A stretch of DNA of 64,000 bases. It comes from Pseudophaeomoniella oleicola (Eukaryota; Ascomycota; Eurotiomycetes; Phaeomoniellales; Phaeomoniellaceae). Location: positions 234,070-298,069 of the forward strand of contig QWDQ01000032.1 in the NCBI GenBank assembly GCA_003868215.1, given 5' to 3'. The notes beneath the pieces are model-generated. The model did not search any database. It had not been told where the DNA came from and worked only from the letters and a program-made list of their open reading frames with translations. How positions within the stretch are numbered: position 1 is the stretch's first letter; every line of letters begins with the position of its first letter. This document shows, in pieces, positions 54,976 to 64,000 of this stretch. The translations under genes were made by a program, and so were the position numbers.

Positions 54976-55713
54976 ATGTTGACTTCACAATCCGCTACCA
55001 CATCCTCACCCTCGCCTTCCACCTCACCTTCCAACAAACTCCTCGTCCTAATCTCCGGCTCGGGCACCAACCTCCAAGCCCTCATCGACGCGCTCAACAT
55101 CCCCACCGCCCTCCCCCCCTCCACGACCATAACGCACGTAATCAGCAACCGCCGCGACGCCTACGGCCTCACCCGCGCCGCCAAAGCCGACATCCCCACC
55201 ACCTACCACCCTCTACTCCCCTACAAGAAACGCCACGCGCCCACGACCGAAGGAATCACCCAAGCCCGCCTCGCCTATGACACCGACCTCGCCAACCTCA
55301 TCATCTCGCACTCCCCCGACCTCGTCGTCTGCGCAGGATGGATGCACATCCTAAGCGCCTCCTTCATCAGCGCCCTGCACGCCGCCGGCATCGACATAAT
55401 AAACCTCCACCCGGCCAAACCGGGAGAATTCAACGGCGCGAACGCCATCGAACGTGCCTGGAGAGCCGCCACCACCACCACCACCACCACTCCCTCCGGC
55501 CCGATCACCGAAACAGGCGTAATGGTACACTACGTCGTCAGCGAAGTCGACATGGGCGCACCGATACTCGTCGAACCGGTGCCGATCAGGCCGGACGATT
55601 CGCTCGAACAGCTCGAGGAACGGATCCATCAAGTCGAGTGGAAGGTGATTGTCGAGGGGACCAGGAGGGCTTTGGAGAGGAGGAGGGGGAGGGGGAGGAG
55701 GGAAGAGAAGTAG
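54976..55713 (+). CDS. ADE8: Phosphoribosylglycinamide formyltransferase (GARFT)
   Basis: Transfers a formyl group from 10-formyl-THF to GAR in de novo purine synthesis. Single exon, 245 aa, slightly longer than yeast Ade8 (214). Motifs: LISGSGTNLQALID near residues 26-39, VISNRRDAYGL, VVCAGWMHILS, INLHPA with catalytic Asn and His near 143-145, and VSEVDMGAPI with the catalytic Asp near 191. A run of seven Thr encoded by a nearly pure ACC repeat (about 55469-55491) interrupts the region between these sites. The C-terminus is an Arg/Gly-rich tail. The first two thirds are very C-rich at third positions, in contrast to neighbouring genes. Confidence 0.93.
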   Translation: MLTSQSATTSSPSPSTSPSNKLLVLISGSGTNLQALIDALNIPTALPPSTTITHVISNRRDAYGLTRAAKADIPTTYHPLLPYKKRHAPTTEGITQARLAYDTDLANLIISHSPDLVVCAGWMHILSASFISALHAAGIDIINLHPAKPGEFNGANAIERAWRAATTTTTTTPSGPITETGVMVHYVVSEVDMGAPILVEPVPIRPDDSLEQLEERIHQVEWKVIVEGTRRALERRRGRGRREEK

Positions 55714-56091
55714 AAACAGAGGGGGGGCGGATGGTTTTGAAGTTTTGTATGTTTTGTTTTATGAAGAAGAAAAGGGGATGGATAAAAAGTCCCGGACTGT
55801 CCTGAATAGATAGACATCCAGGCAGGCAGTTTTACTAGAGATACCATACGACCTAATTACCTCTCATCATCTCACACATCTGCCCAACATCAACCTTTTC
55901 CTCTGGTATATGTATGATATATCTATTCACTCTGAATATATGTAATTGGTAATTGCTCCTCATTTTCCTTTTCTTTTTCTTCTCTGGCCCGCCACCCCCT
56001 TCAAACTAGACACAAACCCCCTACCTCCATCTCACGGTTTCCAACCACCCAAAGAGTTATATACATTGGGAATTTTCCAAATCGAGCTTTC

Positions 56092-56124
<33 letters not shown>

Positions 56125-56131
56125 CTTTCAA
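55714..56131. repeat. Convergent 3' region with CT microsatellite
   Basis: Between the 3' ends of ADE8 and the PNGase A gene. A (TC)n repeat of about 14 units lies at about 56090-56117, just past the PNGase A stop codon. No gene is recognised. Confidence 0.6.
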
Positions 56132-58237
56132 TCAAGGAGAACTCCCCGGTCCTCTCCCCAAAAACGCTCTAACGCCGCCCCTCGCATCACCGTCAGCGAC
56201 AGGCCTGACCGCCTCGCTACCATGCGTATTCGTCGAATAGAGACTCGCGGGATTGTTGTGCATGGCAGTACCGTAAACAGAATCCTCGACGATGGTCGTG
56301 TTGATGGCGTGCACGGTGCGGTCGTAGGTCGTGCCGTAGCTCGTCTCGGAGAAGGTCTGCATGTTGTTGCCGTAGCTGTACGAGTTGTTGGTGACGCTCG
56401 AGTACGAGGCGATGCCGTTTTGGGTGGTCGCGAGGGTGGCCGGGCCGGCGACCCAGGTGTAGAGGCTGATGTCGGGGCGGGGGCCGGAGGTGGAGATGTC
56501 GAGGGTGCGGTCGATGGTGGCGTCGATGGTGACGCCGTTGGTGAGGCTGCCGTAGCTGCTGTTGACGGTGATCGGGTAGGAAAAGGTCACGTGGCTGTTG
56601 TAGATCGGGGTTCGGAGGTCGACGGTTTGGGATGTGCCGTCGGTGTGTTGGGTGTTGATTTGGAAGAGGCCGCCGTGGTCGAGGTAGCCAACGTTGCTAA
56701 AGGTGAGAGATTGGCTGAAGGTGCCATGCGTGCTAGACGTAACGCTGAAGTTCCTCGAAGCGTTGACAGTGTAGGCGAGAGAACTGTTTGTGCCGTTGGG
56801 CGTGGTGGTTATGGTGTGGGTAGTGTGGATGTCCGGAGTCAAACCAGAGATCTGGGGGAGGGGATGTGTGGTCGATGTATAGTTGTCCCCGCCGGCAAAG
56901 ACAAAGATCTTGCCAGTGATGAGCCAGTAGCTGTCAACGGAAGATTCTGAGATTGTGGCAGGACCATTACCGCCGTTGTCATCAAGACCAGCAATCCTGA
57001 TCTCATAGGTGTGTGGGTCTCCGTCAAGTAGATACGGCAGGAAAGGCGTGATTTCGACTTCGTATTCTCTCAGGTCATACGCGTCAATGCCTGCGATTGG
57101 ACGCCAGAAACCTGGTACAATCCCCCCAGTAAAGATGATGGGGAACGGCCAAGCGACACCGGCAAGCGTACCATCGATATACAATTGTACTTCACGGAAA
57201 GGTCCATAACCAGTCAACGTTCCTGCCACGTCCGCGAAGGTATTAACATCACTTTGCAGGACGCTCGTGTACCAGAATTCCTCATTGCTCTGCCCAGTGG
57301 CGGAGAGAGAAACAAAAGCGCGACTGGTGTCCAAGGGGAGCGTTTGTTGAACACTGGCATTGTCACTGGGAACCGTAAAGACGCTTGCTGAACCCGAGGA
57401 GCCTTGTTCACTTGATATTGGGAGGATTAGGTCTGCCTTGGGGGGCGCATTTTCCTGATTAAAGAAGGTCGCTGTCAGGGTGGTATTAAAACTGCCGGTG
57501 TAAGTGGAATCGACGATATTGCCTAGGTCGAATATGATGGTTTGGGGTTCCTTCCAGAGAGAGAGATACTCGGAAACGTCTTTTGTGTACGTCCAGATAA
57601 TCCCTGTGGCAGTCGGCTCGGAAGTAGTGGTCCGCCAAATTTCAATATCGCCGAGATAAAGTATCCCAAGACGATCGTATTGACGACCCCTGGATGTGAC
57701 GGTGAGGTTGAAGACCACACTGTTGAAGTCAATTGATGGCGGAGTGTAGTTGCCGACATAGGGAGCACCGTATGAATAGCCAAAGACATGGTCCACCAAG
57801 ACCTGTTGGACGCCCGAAGACGGGACTGGGACAGGCTTGTATACCTGGAAATCCACCAACACGCTGCCGTTAGAGGGAGATTGGCGACGAACCACATCGC
57901 GGCTGATTGGGGGTCTGTGCAAAGCAGATGACGCTGCTTGGTGCAAAAGCACGAGCAATGAGCATAATGAAAGACCACGCATCACGAGGGATTTTCGGTA
58001 TCTTGCACCAGTCGTGTTTACCGACCACCAAAAGGATGATGACTGTGAACGCTGCACGAGATATGGCACTGAAAGACGAACAACAGTAACGACAGTGAAC
58101 AGAAGGAATAAACAAAACACGGGTATAACCACAGCGACTTCAAGGAACCATATAGGAGAACCATTGATGGCAAGGTTGCGACTCCCGCAATCAATGTTCA
58201 TGGTGCCATGCTGCGCTGCGTCGATAGCCGACCGCAT
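56132..58237 (-). CDS. Peptide-N-glycosidase A (PNGase A) family amidase
   Basis: Secreted or membrane-bound glycoamidase family. PNGase A enzymes release N-glycans, including core alpha-1,3-fucosylated ones, from glycopeptides. The open frame from the ATG at 58237 is 701 aa. Family features include VDFQVYKPVPVP near the mature N-terminus, DRLGILYLGDIEIWRTTTSEPT, IIWTYTKDVSEYLSLW, EEFWYTSV, FREVQLYIDG, GVAWPFPIIFTGGIVPGFWRP and YLLDGDPHTYEIRI. Many Asn-X-Ser/Thr sites fit secretion. Two starts are possible. The upstream one adds a hydrophobic anchor (about residues 29-54). The internal ATG at 57982 begins a clean signal peptide (MRGLSLCSLLVLLHQAAS). The C-terminal 30 residues look atypical and may be altered by an unrecognised intron. 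Confidence 0.85.
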   Translation of the reverse strand: MRSAIDAAQHGTMNIDCGSRNLAINGSPIWFLEVAVVIPVFCLFLLFTVVTVVRLSVPYLVQRSQSSSFWWSVNTTGARYRKSLVMRGLSLCSLLVLLHQAASSALHRPPISRDVVRRQSPSNGSVLVDFQVYKPVPVPSSGVQQVLVDHVFGYSYGAPYVGNYTPPSIDFNSVVFNLTVTSRGRQYDRLGILYLGDIEIWRTTTSEPTATGIIWTYTKDVSEYLSLWKEPQTIIFDLGNIVDSTYTGSFNTTLTATFFNQENAPPKADLILPISSEQGSSGSASVFTVPSDNASVQQTLPLDTSRAFVSLSATGQSNEEFWYTSVLQSDVNTFADVAGTLTGYGPFREVQLYIDGTLAGVAWPFPIIFTGGIVPGFWRPIAGIDAYDLREYEVEITPFLPYLLDGDPHTYEIRIAGLDDNGGNGPATISESSVDSYWLITGKIFVFAGGDNYTSTTHPLPQISGLTPDIHTTHTITTTPNGTNSSLAYTVNASRNFSVTSSTHGTFSQSLTFSNVGYLDHGGLFQINTQHTDGTSQTVDLRTPIYNSHVTFSYPITVNSSYGSLTNGVTIDATIDRTLDISTSGPRPDISLYTWVAGPATLATTQNGIASYSSVTNNSYSYGNNMQTFSETSYGTTYDRTVHAINTTIVEDSVYGTAMHNNPASLYSTNTHGSEAVRPVADGDARGGVRAFLGRGPGSSP

Positions 58238-60107
58238 ACCGTGCTGGTCCCTGAGCCGAGCGAGCTAGAATGGAGCAGCGATAAGAACCATTGCAGGATA
58301 ATAGATGATGAGATGCAATAGATCAGGGGCAGTTACCATTTTTCGACCACTGGCGAGATTGCACCGAGGATGAAAGGGGTAGGTGAGTGCTATAGTCCAG
58401 CAGAAACGCGTGTTGATAGGAGGAAACGAGATCTAGGTACCGTAACCCAGGTCGATGTACTTTACCCAGATAGGTCGAATGAAGTCCCCGTGGACAGGCA
58501 TTGCATTGGGTGATCATCCGGTAATAACTACTACGTAGTACAACTAAAGTCGTAATGCATGAGATGGGAAAAGGAAACCAGACAACGATACGACCTCGGC
58601 ACTTCAACGTTCGAGGTGCACTGTCATATGGTCGAGTTGTCTTGTCAGCCCATTGGAATGCATTTTGCGGCGAGTGGGAGAGCAGAGCAGAGCAGAAGAG
58701 AGGAAAGACGAAAGATGCCCATAACTACTAATTATGTACCTTACCTATATAGATACCTTAGGTAAGGTCAGGTACCTACTACATAAGGTAGGTGGCCCCA
58801 GATAGCCCAAGCTACTACGTAGTAATACCTATCGTGACTACCGAGATGGGTATGACTCCGAGTTGACTGATTTATGCCCATCAATGGAATGAATGACACT
58901 GCACAAGTTACCGTAGTATACAATTTTATAGTACCGAGGTCCAGGGAATCAACAGAACAGACACAGGTCACGGGTACGTAGAGGAAGGATCTTGTAATTA
59001 CTGTAGACTCTGTCAATATCAATATCAATAGAACTACATAAATCATCGAGTTCAATAGCCCAGTTGGAATCTCGCTGGATCAAAGGAAAGACTACTGGAT
59101 AAGGTACTAATGTAGCTTTCCGCTTATACCATTCACTTACCCTGGTTACAGTAGCCACCACGATCACTGGGTCACTGGATCACTGGATCACTGGCAAAAT
59201 ATTATTACTGTCAACCCTTGCCGTACTTCCGATATTCCATCAAATGGTCCAACAGTGCACGGTATCTGTCATGGTCGCTATGCTGTAGCCCAAATCAATA
59301 CTAGTTGCTAACATTTCTTGGAATGACAGTCGATCACTGCTCGGGAGTATTGAAAGAGAGAGAGAAAGCCCGGGATCCGGACTCCAGTCGAGCAGTCGAG
59401 GCCATTGGAGGATGATGGCACGGGAAAGGTTGGGAGAGTTTAGGTAAGATAAAGGAAAGGAAGACAAGCTTTATAGCCAAGTCTCTTAGGGGGATGGTGC
59501 CTTTTACTACGTAGTATTAGGTCTGTGACTATTGAGTGCAGTGCACGCCTCGAGCAGAGAAAGAGACGAGGAGAGTGAGAGTCGTAGTAAAGGCTTAAAG
59601 AGTGGTTGATAAGTAACCTGCCTCGCCTGCTTTAACCAGATTTTAACCTTGTAAGGGCAAACTTGGAAACTGCGCCTACCGGAACTACTCCGCTCCTTCG
59701 TCCCAGTCCATCAATTTATCCAATCGCAGTGCCGATCGAACTCATCACCAACGCGAGATGACGAACATTGCCAGCCCACGATAGTCCGAAATGGGTCTGA
59801 TGAAATGTTTGGCCGGCTCGCCGGTTCTGCTCAGCTTCCTTCCTTTCCCTTGAATCCCGTATCTTCTTGCAGGTGTGCTCTGGTATCTATATCCTAACTT
59901 CCTCTCCGTATAGCCTTCTTATCTTTGATCTCGACTGCAGATAGTTTGCATCGTCTGTTGTGGTTGATTATTCATCGTGTACCTTTCGTCCATTGATTGA
60001 CGTCCCAGCCCCCTCTGCTCAGAGCGCCGCGCCGTCTTGCGCCTGAACGTTCCGTTTGACCATCTTCTCCCTTTGGTTGCTGTTGTCATTGGGACACTTC
60101 TTGGAAG
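58238..60107. other. Divergent intergenic region with three copies of a palindrome
   Basis: Nearly 1.9 kb between PNGase A and the C2-domain gene. It holds exact TACTACGTAGTA copies at 58529-58540, 58813-58824 and 59505-59516. AAGGTAAGGTCAGGTACC-type phrases lie near 58759-58780, and a four-fold (G/A)TCACTGG tandem repeat lies at about 59163-59195. No coding frame is recognised. Confidence 0.55.
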
Positions 60108-61984
60108 ATGACGAAAGAACCAGATACGATTGCGCCGGAGGCGCGGATCAACCATCAAACCGAGGATAAGTTCGGCAAGAAATACGTGGCAGCGGCCGGT
60201 AAGATGCAGAAGCTACAGCCACCTAAGATGGCGGAAAAGAGCAAACAGCCAGCGGGAGGTTATGATGATACCCCGATTCCTCGAGCGCCACCCGGTTACA
60301 CGGTCAAGTTCACCTTTCACAAAGCCACCAATCTGCCGTTCGCCGATCTGAACTCCCTCTCGTCCGATCCCTACCTGGTGGCTACATTGAAAACGGATGC
60401 TGTCAAGCGCCATAAACAGGATCCGGATCTGACCTGGCGCACTCCCACCGTACGAAAAACAACGAATCCAGACTGGAACAGCGAATGGATCGTTGCCAAT
60501 GTGCCGGCGAGTGGCTTCCACCTAAAGTGTCGCCTGTATGACGAGGATCCGGCAGATCATGATGACAGGCTGGGCAATGTCTCGGTTCGTATCGACTCAC
60601 TATCAGAGCAATGGAGTGGAATCGATCAGATGGCATATAAGATCAAAAAGAGAATGGGCAGTAAGCGCGCCTACCTCTTTAGAGGATGCGCTGCGTTGTT
60701 TAGCCGGGATCTCGAAATGAGTGGCGACGTCATCATCAGCGTGCAAGTTTTGGGTAAGACGGAGACAGACAATGGTGGGCAAGTCTACACGACTGGTCCC
60801 GTCCAATGGAGCAGGCATTTCTCTCCCTTGATAGGGCGTCTCGCTGGTACGAAAGACAGTGACATGGAGAAGGACGGGAAAAGGGTGGAACGATACAAGT
60901 AAGGCACCTGACTTTACTACCAATTCCTTTTCTAACCAGTGTTCAGCTTCCAAGCCATTCAAATCCAACTTCAAGGACCAGTACCAGAGCATCTATACCA
61001 TCGCTATGTCGAGTTCAAACCTTTTGTGGCAGGTATGTTTGGAGCGACGGGGGTACGTGGGAAGATCCTGAATCGTGCTTTGCACCATCAGCATGCCCGT
61101 ATATACAACTACGATCGGAACACCGTCTACGGTGTTTACAAGGAACCATGCATCGAACTAACGAAGCAATTCCTGGACTTCCTTCACTACGATCAAGGCG
61201 GGCGGATATATACGTACGTCCTCACTCTTGACGGGCAGTTCAGAATGACAGAGACCGGCAAAGAGTTTGGGATTGATCTCCTCAGTAAACATACAATGTG
61301 GGTATTTCTCCTATGGATGGTGACCGTAAGCTGATAGATGAAAGGCATTCGGATGTTGCCGCATACATCGCCTGTTCCGGTGAATTTTTCCTTCGGAGGC
61401 TGAAGCATCCGCACAGAGTGCGAGACAAACAGGCTCCCGATCCTCAGTCAGATGCTCTTCCTCCAGCTCCAGACCCAGATGAGGAGGGCGAAGATGGCCC
61501 ACAGGAAGAACCACCGAAAGATCCAGCAATGTATGAGCTTATAATCGACAATGATAGTGGTACATACAGGCCAAACGCGAAATATCTACCCGATCTGCGG
61601 GACTTCATGTCCAGGAACTTCCCTGGGTTGAAGGTAGTAACGTTAGATTGCCAGAAGGACGAGGAGAAGATGACTAAACTGAAGGATGAGCAGCGTTCAA
61701 AGAAGAAGGCAACGGGAAAACAAATGACCTACTTACAGAATGTCAGCGCCTCGTCCTTGAGTAGCTCAGACGAAGAGAGTCTCGAGAATCTTGAAGACCA
61801 AACTGGCAAAAAGGGAAAGATGCAAAAGTTGAAGGATCCGAAGAAGGCATTCATGGGGGCGTTGGACAGTGCAGCTGGCCCGACTAGCGCCAATGAGAAC
61901 ATCGAAAACAAAAGGAAAGGACAGCAGGTGAATGAAAAGGCGCAGACGGACAGTGTTGGCCAAGACGAGAACACCACGGCCTAG
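60108..61984 (+). CDS. C2-domain protein of unknown function
   Basis: 593-aa protein from three exons (60108-60898, 60947-61297, 61345-61984). Introns are 48 and 47 nt with phase 2 junctions that keep the frame. Residues about 60-175 form a C2 domain (YTVKFTFHKATNLPFADLN, SSDPYLVATL, TTNPDWNSEW, LYDEDPADHDDRLG), and several Asp residues at the calcium-binding loops are kept. Then comes a conserved-looking region (VPEHLYHRYVEFKPFVAGMFG, HARIYNYDRNTVYG, CSGEFFLRRLKHP). The last 150 residues are charged, lysine-rich and disordered, with an acidic patch (PDPDEEGEDGPQEE). This fits a cytosolic protein that binds membranes in a calcium-dependent way. The role of the family is unknown to me. Confidence 0.8.
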
Positions 61985-62558
61985 CAGAATACACTGTACA
62001 TTGGATGAGAAGCGACGCACTGATAATCGGACCGACAGCAAATGGTTCATTGAAATGCTTCCTAGCGTGTTTGACGCACGCTTTTGTTCTTGACCCTACC
62101 TCCTGCTGGTCAGAATCCGGGGGAAAGACGACCTCGCCTGTTTGGAATGGATGTACATTTGGATCTGATGATACCCCATACCCTGAGTGTTCTTGGTGGA
62201 TAGTTTTATTCTTGTTGAACGTGTCTGTTACTTATCTTGAGGCCTCCTATTTAGTTGCTGGTCACATAATCTCTATAGTATCATGTTTCAGTTGTCGTAT
62301 TTTCTATCATTCCCCTGCATCCAGGAATGAGGTTCACTGATGATATGATAGGCTGGATCAAAGTCGACTGTTGGGGCCGGTTCCTAGTTTCCGAAAGCAG
62401 TTAGTACCCAAACCCCAGATCGACTGTTCCAGATGACCTCACTTTTCCATGCGACATCGTACTATGTATCGATTCATTTCATCATTATCTTATCCTTTCG
62501 ATACCATCGCGAGAATGTAACTTGAGGAGTCGTGCTCTCCATCGTACTACCTGTCCAG
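61985..62558. other. Intergenic region upstream of the lipase gene
   Basis: 3' flank of the C2 gene and lipase promoter. No gene recognised. Confidence 0.45.
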
Positions 62559-63845
62559 ATGAGATATTTACGATCGTTGTCATGCCTCCTCCCCTCCATC
62601 CTCCTTGCCACCGCTCTCCCGACGTCGATCAACCTCAGCAACTCATCGTCGATCTCTCCTGAGTTATTCGAATCGCTGGAAGAACTTGCTCGCATTGTCG
62701 ACATCTCGTACTGCATCGGAACAACTGGGATACAGAAGCCTTTCAAATGTGTCAGCAGATGCCATGAGTTCGAGGGGTTTGAGTTGGTGGAACAATGGAA
62801 GACCGGCGTGTTGATGTCGGACTCGTGTGGCTATATCGCACTTTCACATCCACCGTTTCCTAAGAGAATCATCGTCGCTTTCCGGGGCACGTATTCCATC
62901 ACAAATACAGTGGTGGATCTCTCCACGAATCCAGCGGAATATCTACCCTACCCTTCTGATGACGAGGAGACATGTATGACAACAAGCGACAGATCGAATG
63001 CTCAACTCCCCTTCACAGACCCTTCGGACCCGTCCACCTCATCTACCGGCTCAACTGGACCCGATGAACCATGTATGAATTGTACGGTCCACGCCGGTTT
63101 CCTCAGCTCTTGGAAAAACACCCGTTGTATCATTATACCTCTACTGGAGAAAGCCCGTGCCCAATACCCAGACTATCAAGTGACCCTCGTTGGTCACTCC
63201 CTGGGTGGTGCCGTCGCCGCGATTGCATCTCTGGAGTTTCTTGCTCGTGGTTGGGAGCCGCAAGTCACAACGTTTGGTGAACCCCGCATCGGCAACCAAG
63301 CACTCATGGATTACATCGATCGACGTTTCAAAATGTCTGACCAAGAAGCGCGAGAAAGAACCTTTCGGAGGGTGACGCACGTAAACGACCCAGTGCCGCT
63401 CCTGCCCCTCGAGGAATGGGGCTACAAAATGCATTCGGGGGAGATATTTATTTCCAAACCCGACCTCTCTCCAGGTCTCCATGATATCCATCACTGCCTT
63501 GGCGATGAAGACCCAGCTTGCATTGCCGGCTCATCACCCTCCCCGACGTCATCTCGCATCTCCAGCTCCACCGCTACCCCTACCGGTGCGACCTCCAACC
63601 CCACGTCCCCTCCACAACCATACCTTTCCATCTCCGACCTCCACGCCCTGACCTCCCAACAACAAGACTGGCAGATCCCCAACCGCTATCGTCTCTGGGA
63701 ACTGTTCTTCGCGCACCGAGATTACTTTTGGCGATTGGGCCTCTGTGTTCCCGGTGGAGACCCGAAGGATTGGTGGAGGGAACCATATCATCATGAAGAG
63801 GGTGAAGAAGGAGAGGAGGAAAACATGATGCACGATGAATTTTGA
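62559..63845 (+). CDS. Secreted class 3 lipase / esterase
   Basis: Alpha/beta-hydrolase of the fungal class 3 lipase family (Rhizomucor lipase / FaeA type), 428 aa. The start is the ATG at 62559, which opens a signal peptide (MRYLRSLSCLLPSILLATALP); the frame begins earlier with GTG, not used. Features: ARIVDISYCIGT, IIVAFRGTYS (oxyanion region), the nucleophile elbow LVGHSLGGAVAA with Ser near 213, TFGEPRIGN, a VNDPVPLLP segment with the catalytic Asp near 277, and a His near 311 (DIHHC). Paired cysteines fit a secreted fold. The C-terminal 90 residues after the catalytic domain are Ser/Pro/Thr-rich and then acidic (GEEGEEEN), unusual for the family. The lipid or feruloyl substrate is not determined. 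Confidence 0.9.
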   Translation: MRYLRSLSCLLPSILLATALPTSINLSNSSSISPELFESLEELARIVDISYCIGTTGIQKPFKCVSRCHEFEGFELVEQWKTGVLMSDSCGYIALSHPPFPKRIIVAFRGTYSITNTVVDLSTNPAEYLPYPSDDEETCMTTSDRSNAQLPFTDPSDPSTSSTGSTGPDEPCMNCTVHAGFLSSWKNTRCIIIPLLEKARAQYPDYQVTLVGHSLGGAVAAIASLEFLARGWEPQVTTFGEPRIGNQALMDYIDRRFKMSDQEARERTFRRVTHVNDPVPLLPLEEWGYKMHSGEIFISKPDLSPGLHDIHHCLGDEDPACIAGSSPSPTSSRISSSTATPTGATSNPTSPPQPYLSISDLHALTSQQQDWQIPNRYRLWELFFAHRDYFWRLGLCVPGGDPKDWWREPYHHEEGEEGEEENMMHDEF

Positions 63846-63850
63846 TATTT

Positions 63851-63852
<2 letters not shown>

Positions 63853-63881
<29 letters not shown>

Positions 63882-63898
63882 AGGGGGAAAAAAAAAAA

Positions 63899-63930
<32 letters not shown>
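63853..63930. repeat. Extreme poly-G / poly-A tract
   Basis: Starting eight bases past the lipase stop: about 29 G, then A, 5 G, 11 A and about 31 G (63853-63929). It is either a G-quadruplex-prone 3' UTR repeat or an assembly/sequencing artefact. The last 70 bases of the window show nothing recognisable. Confidence 0.8.
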
Positions 63931-64000
63931 AGGTAAGGACGGGAAAGCCCCCAAACACCCAATCTACCCGCTAAGTTAATTACCTAATTACAACAGAGAC

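Noticed and set aside
55338-55805. Second long plus-strand frame overlapping ADE8
   Set aside because: Low-complexity Arg/His-rich shadow of the GC-rich ADE8 gene.
55946-56950. 334-codon plus-strand frame antisense to the PNGase A gene
   Set aside because: Val/Gly/Asp-biased shadow translation. The opposite strand carries the conserved PNGase A motifs.

Overview
The window is nuclear DNA from a filamentous ascomycete (Pezizomycotina). Genes are single copy, on both strands, with intergenic gaps of 0.3-3.4 kb. Introns are mostly 46-65 nt with GT...AG ends and CTAAC/CTGAC-like branch points. The gene set is typical of this group: homoaconitase of the fungal lysine pathway, a Kip2/KipA-type kinesin, a fungal P450 and a HET-like relic. 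I see no plasmid, phage, CRISPR or bacterial operon features. All gene models below were assembled by hand from reading frames and splice signals. Every multi-exon model marked as complete keeps a total length divisible by three.

Layout. 1-5 kb: an intact P450 (768-2532) and a small DUF4267-like membrane protein. 5-13 kb: homoaconitase (minus), a catalytically degenerate RNase H-like protein (minus) and a dynamin-family GTPase with an FG-rich tail (minus). 13-17 kb: decayed HET-like sequence, then an INSIG protein (minus). 17-28 kb: a dense block with a ZW10/Dsl1-type tether, YTM1, mitochondrial ribosomal uS13m, an ER cyclophilin and UTP13. 28-34 kb: an unknown multi-pass membrane protein and ADE17 (minus). 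35-43.5 kb: a GT31-like glycosyltransferase, mevalonate kinase, farnesyltransferase alpha and a molybdopterin sulfite oxidase. 43.5-50 kb: a 3.4 kb gene desert, then a kinesin. 52-64 kb: a FUT8-like GT23 protein, ADE8, a PNGase A-family amidase (minus), a C2-domain protein and a secreted class 3 lipase. The window ends in very long G runs.

How the genes relate. Most are housekeeping genes: ribosome assembly (YTM1, UTP13, uS13m), purine synthesis (ADE17, ADE8), lysine (LYS4) and isoprenoid/prenylation (ERG12, RAM2, with INSIG as a possible sterol regulator). Secretory-pathway functions are also common: the Dsl1-like tether, ER cyclophilin, GT31 and GT23 proteins, and PNGase A.

The strongest novel-looking signals are four. 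The cyclophilin gene has a terminal intron whose retention or removal would switch the protein between a soluble ER-retained form and a membrane-anchored form. The RNase H-like protein appears to have lost all its acidic catalytic residues. A 12-nt palindrome recurs six times, always in promoter-type intergenic DNA. A FUT8-like protein sits 2 kb from a PNGase A homologue, with only ADE8 between. I found no convincing tRNA gene.
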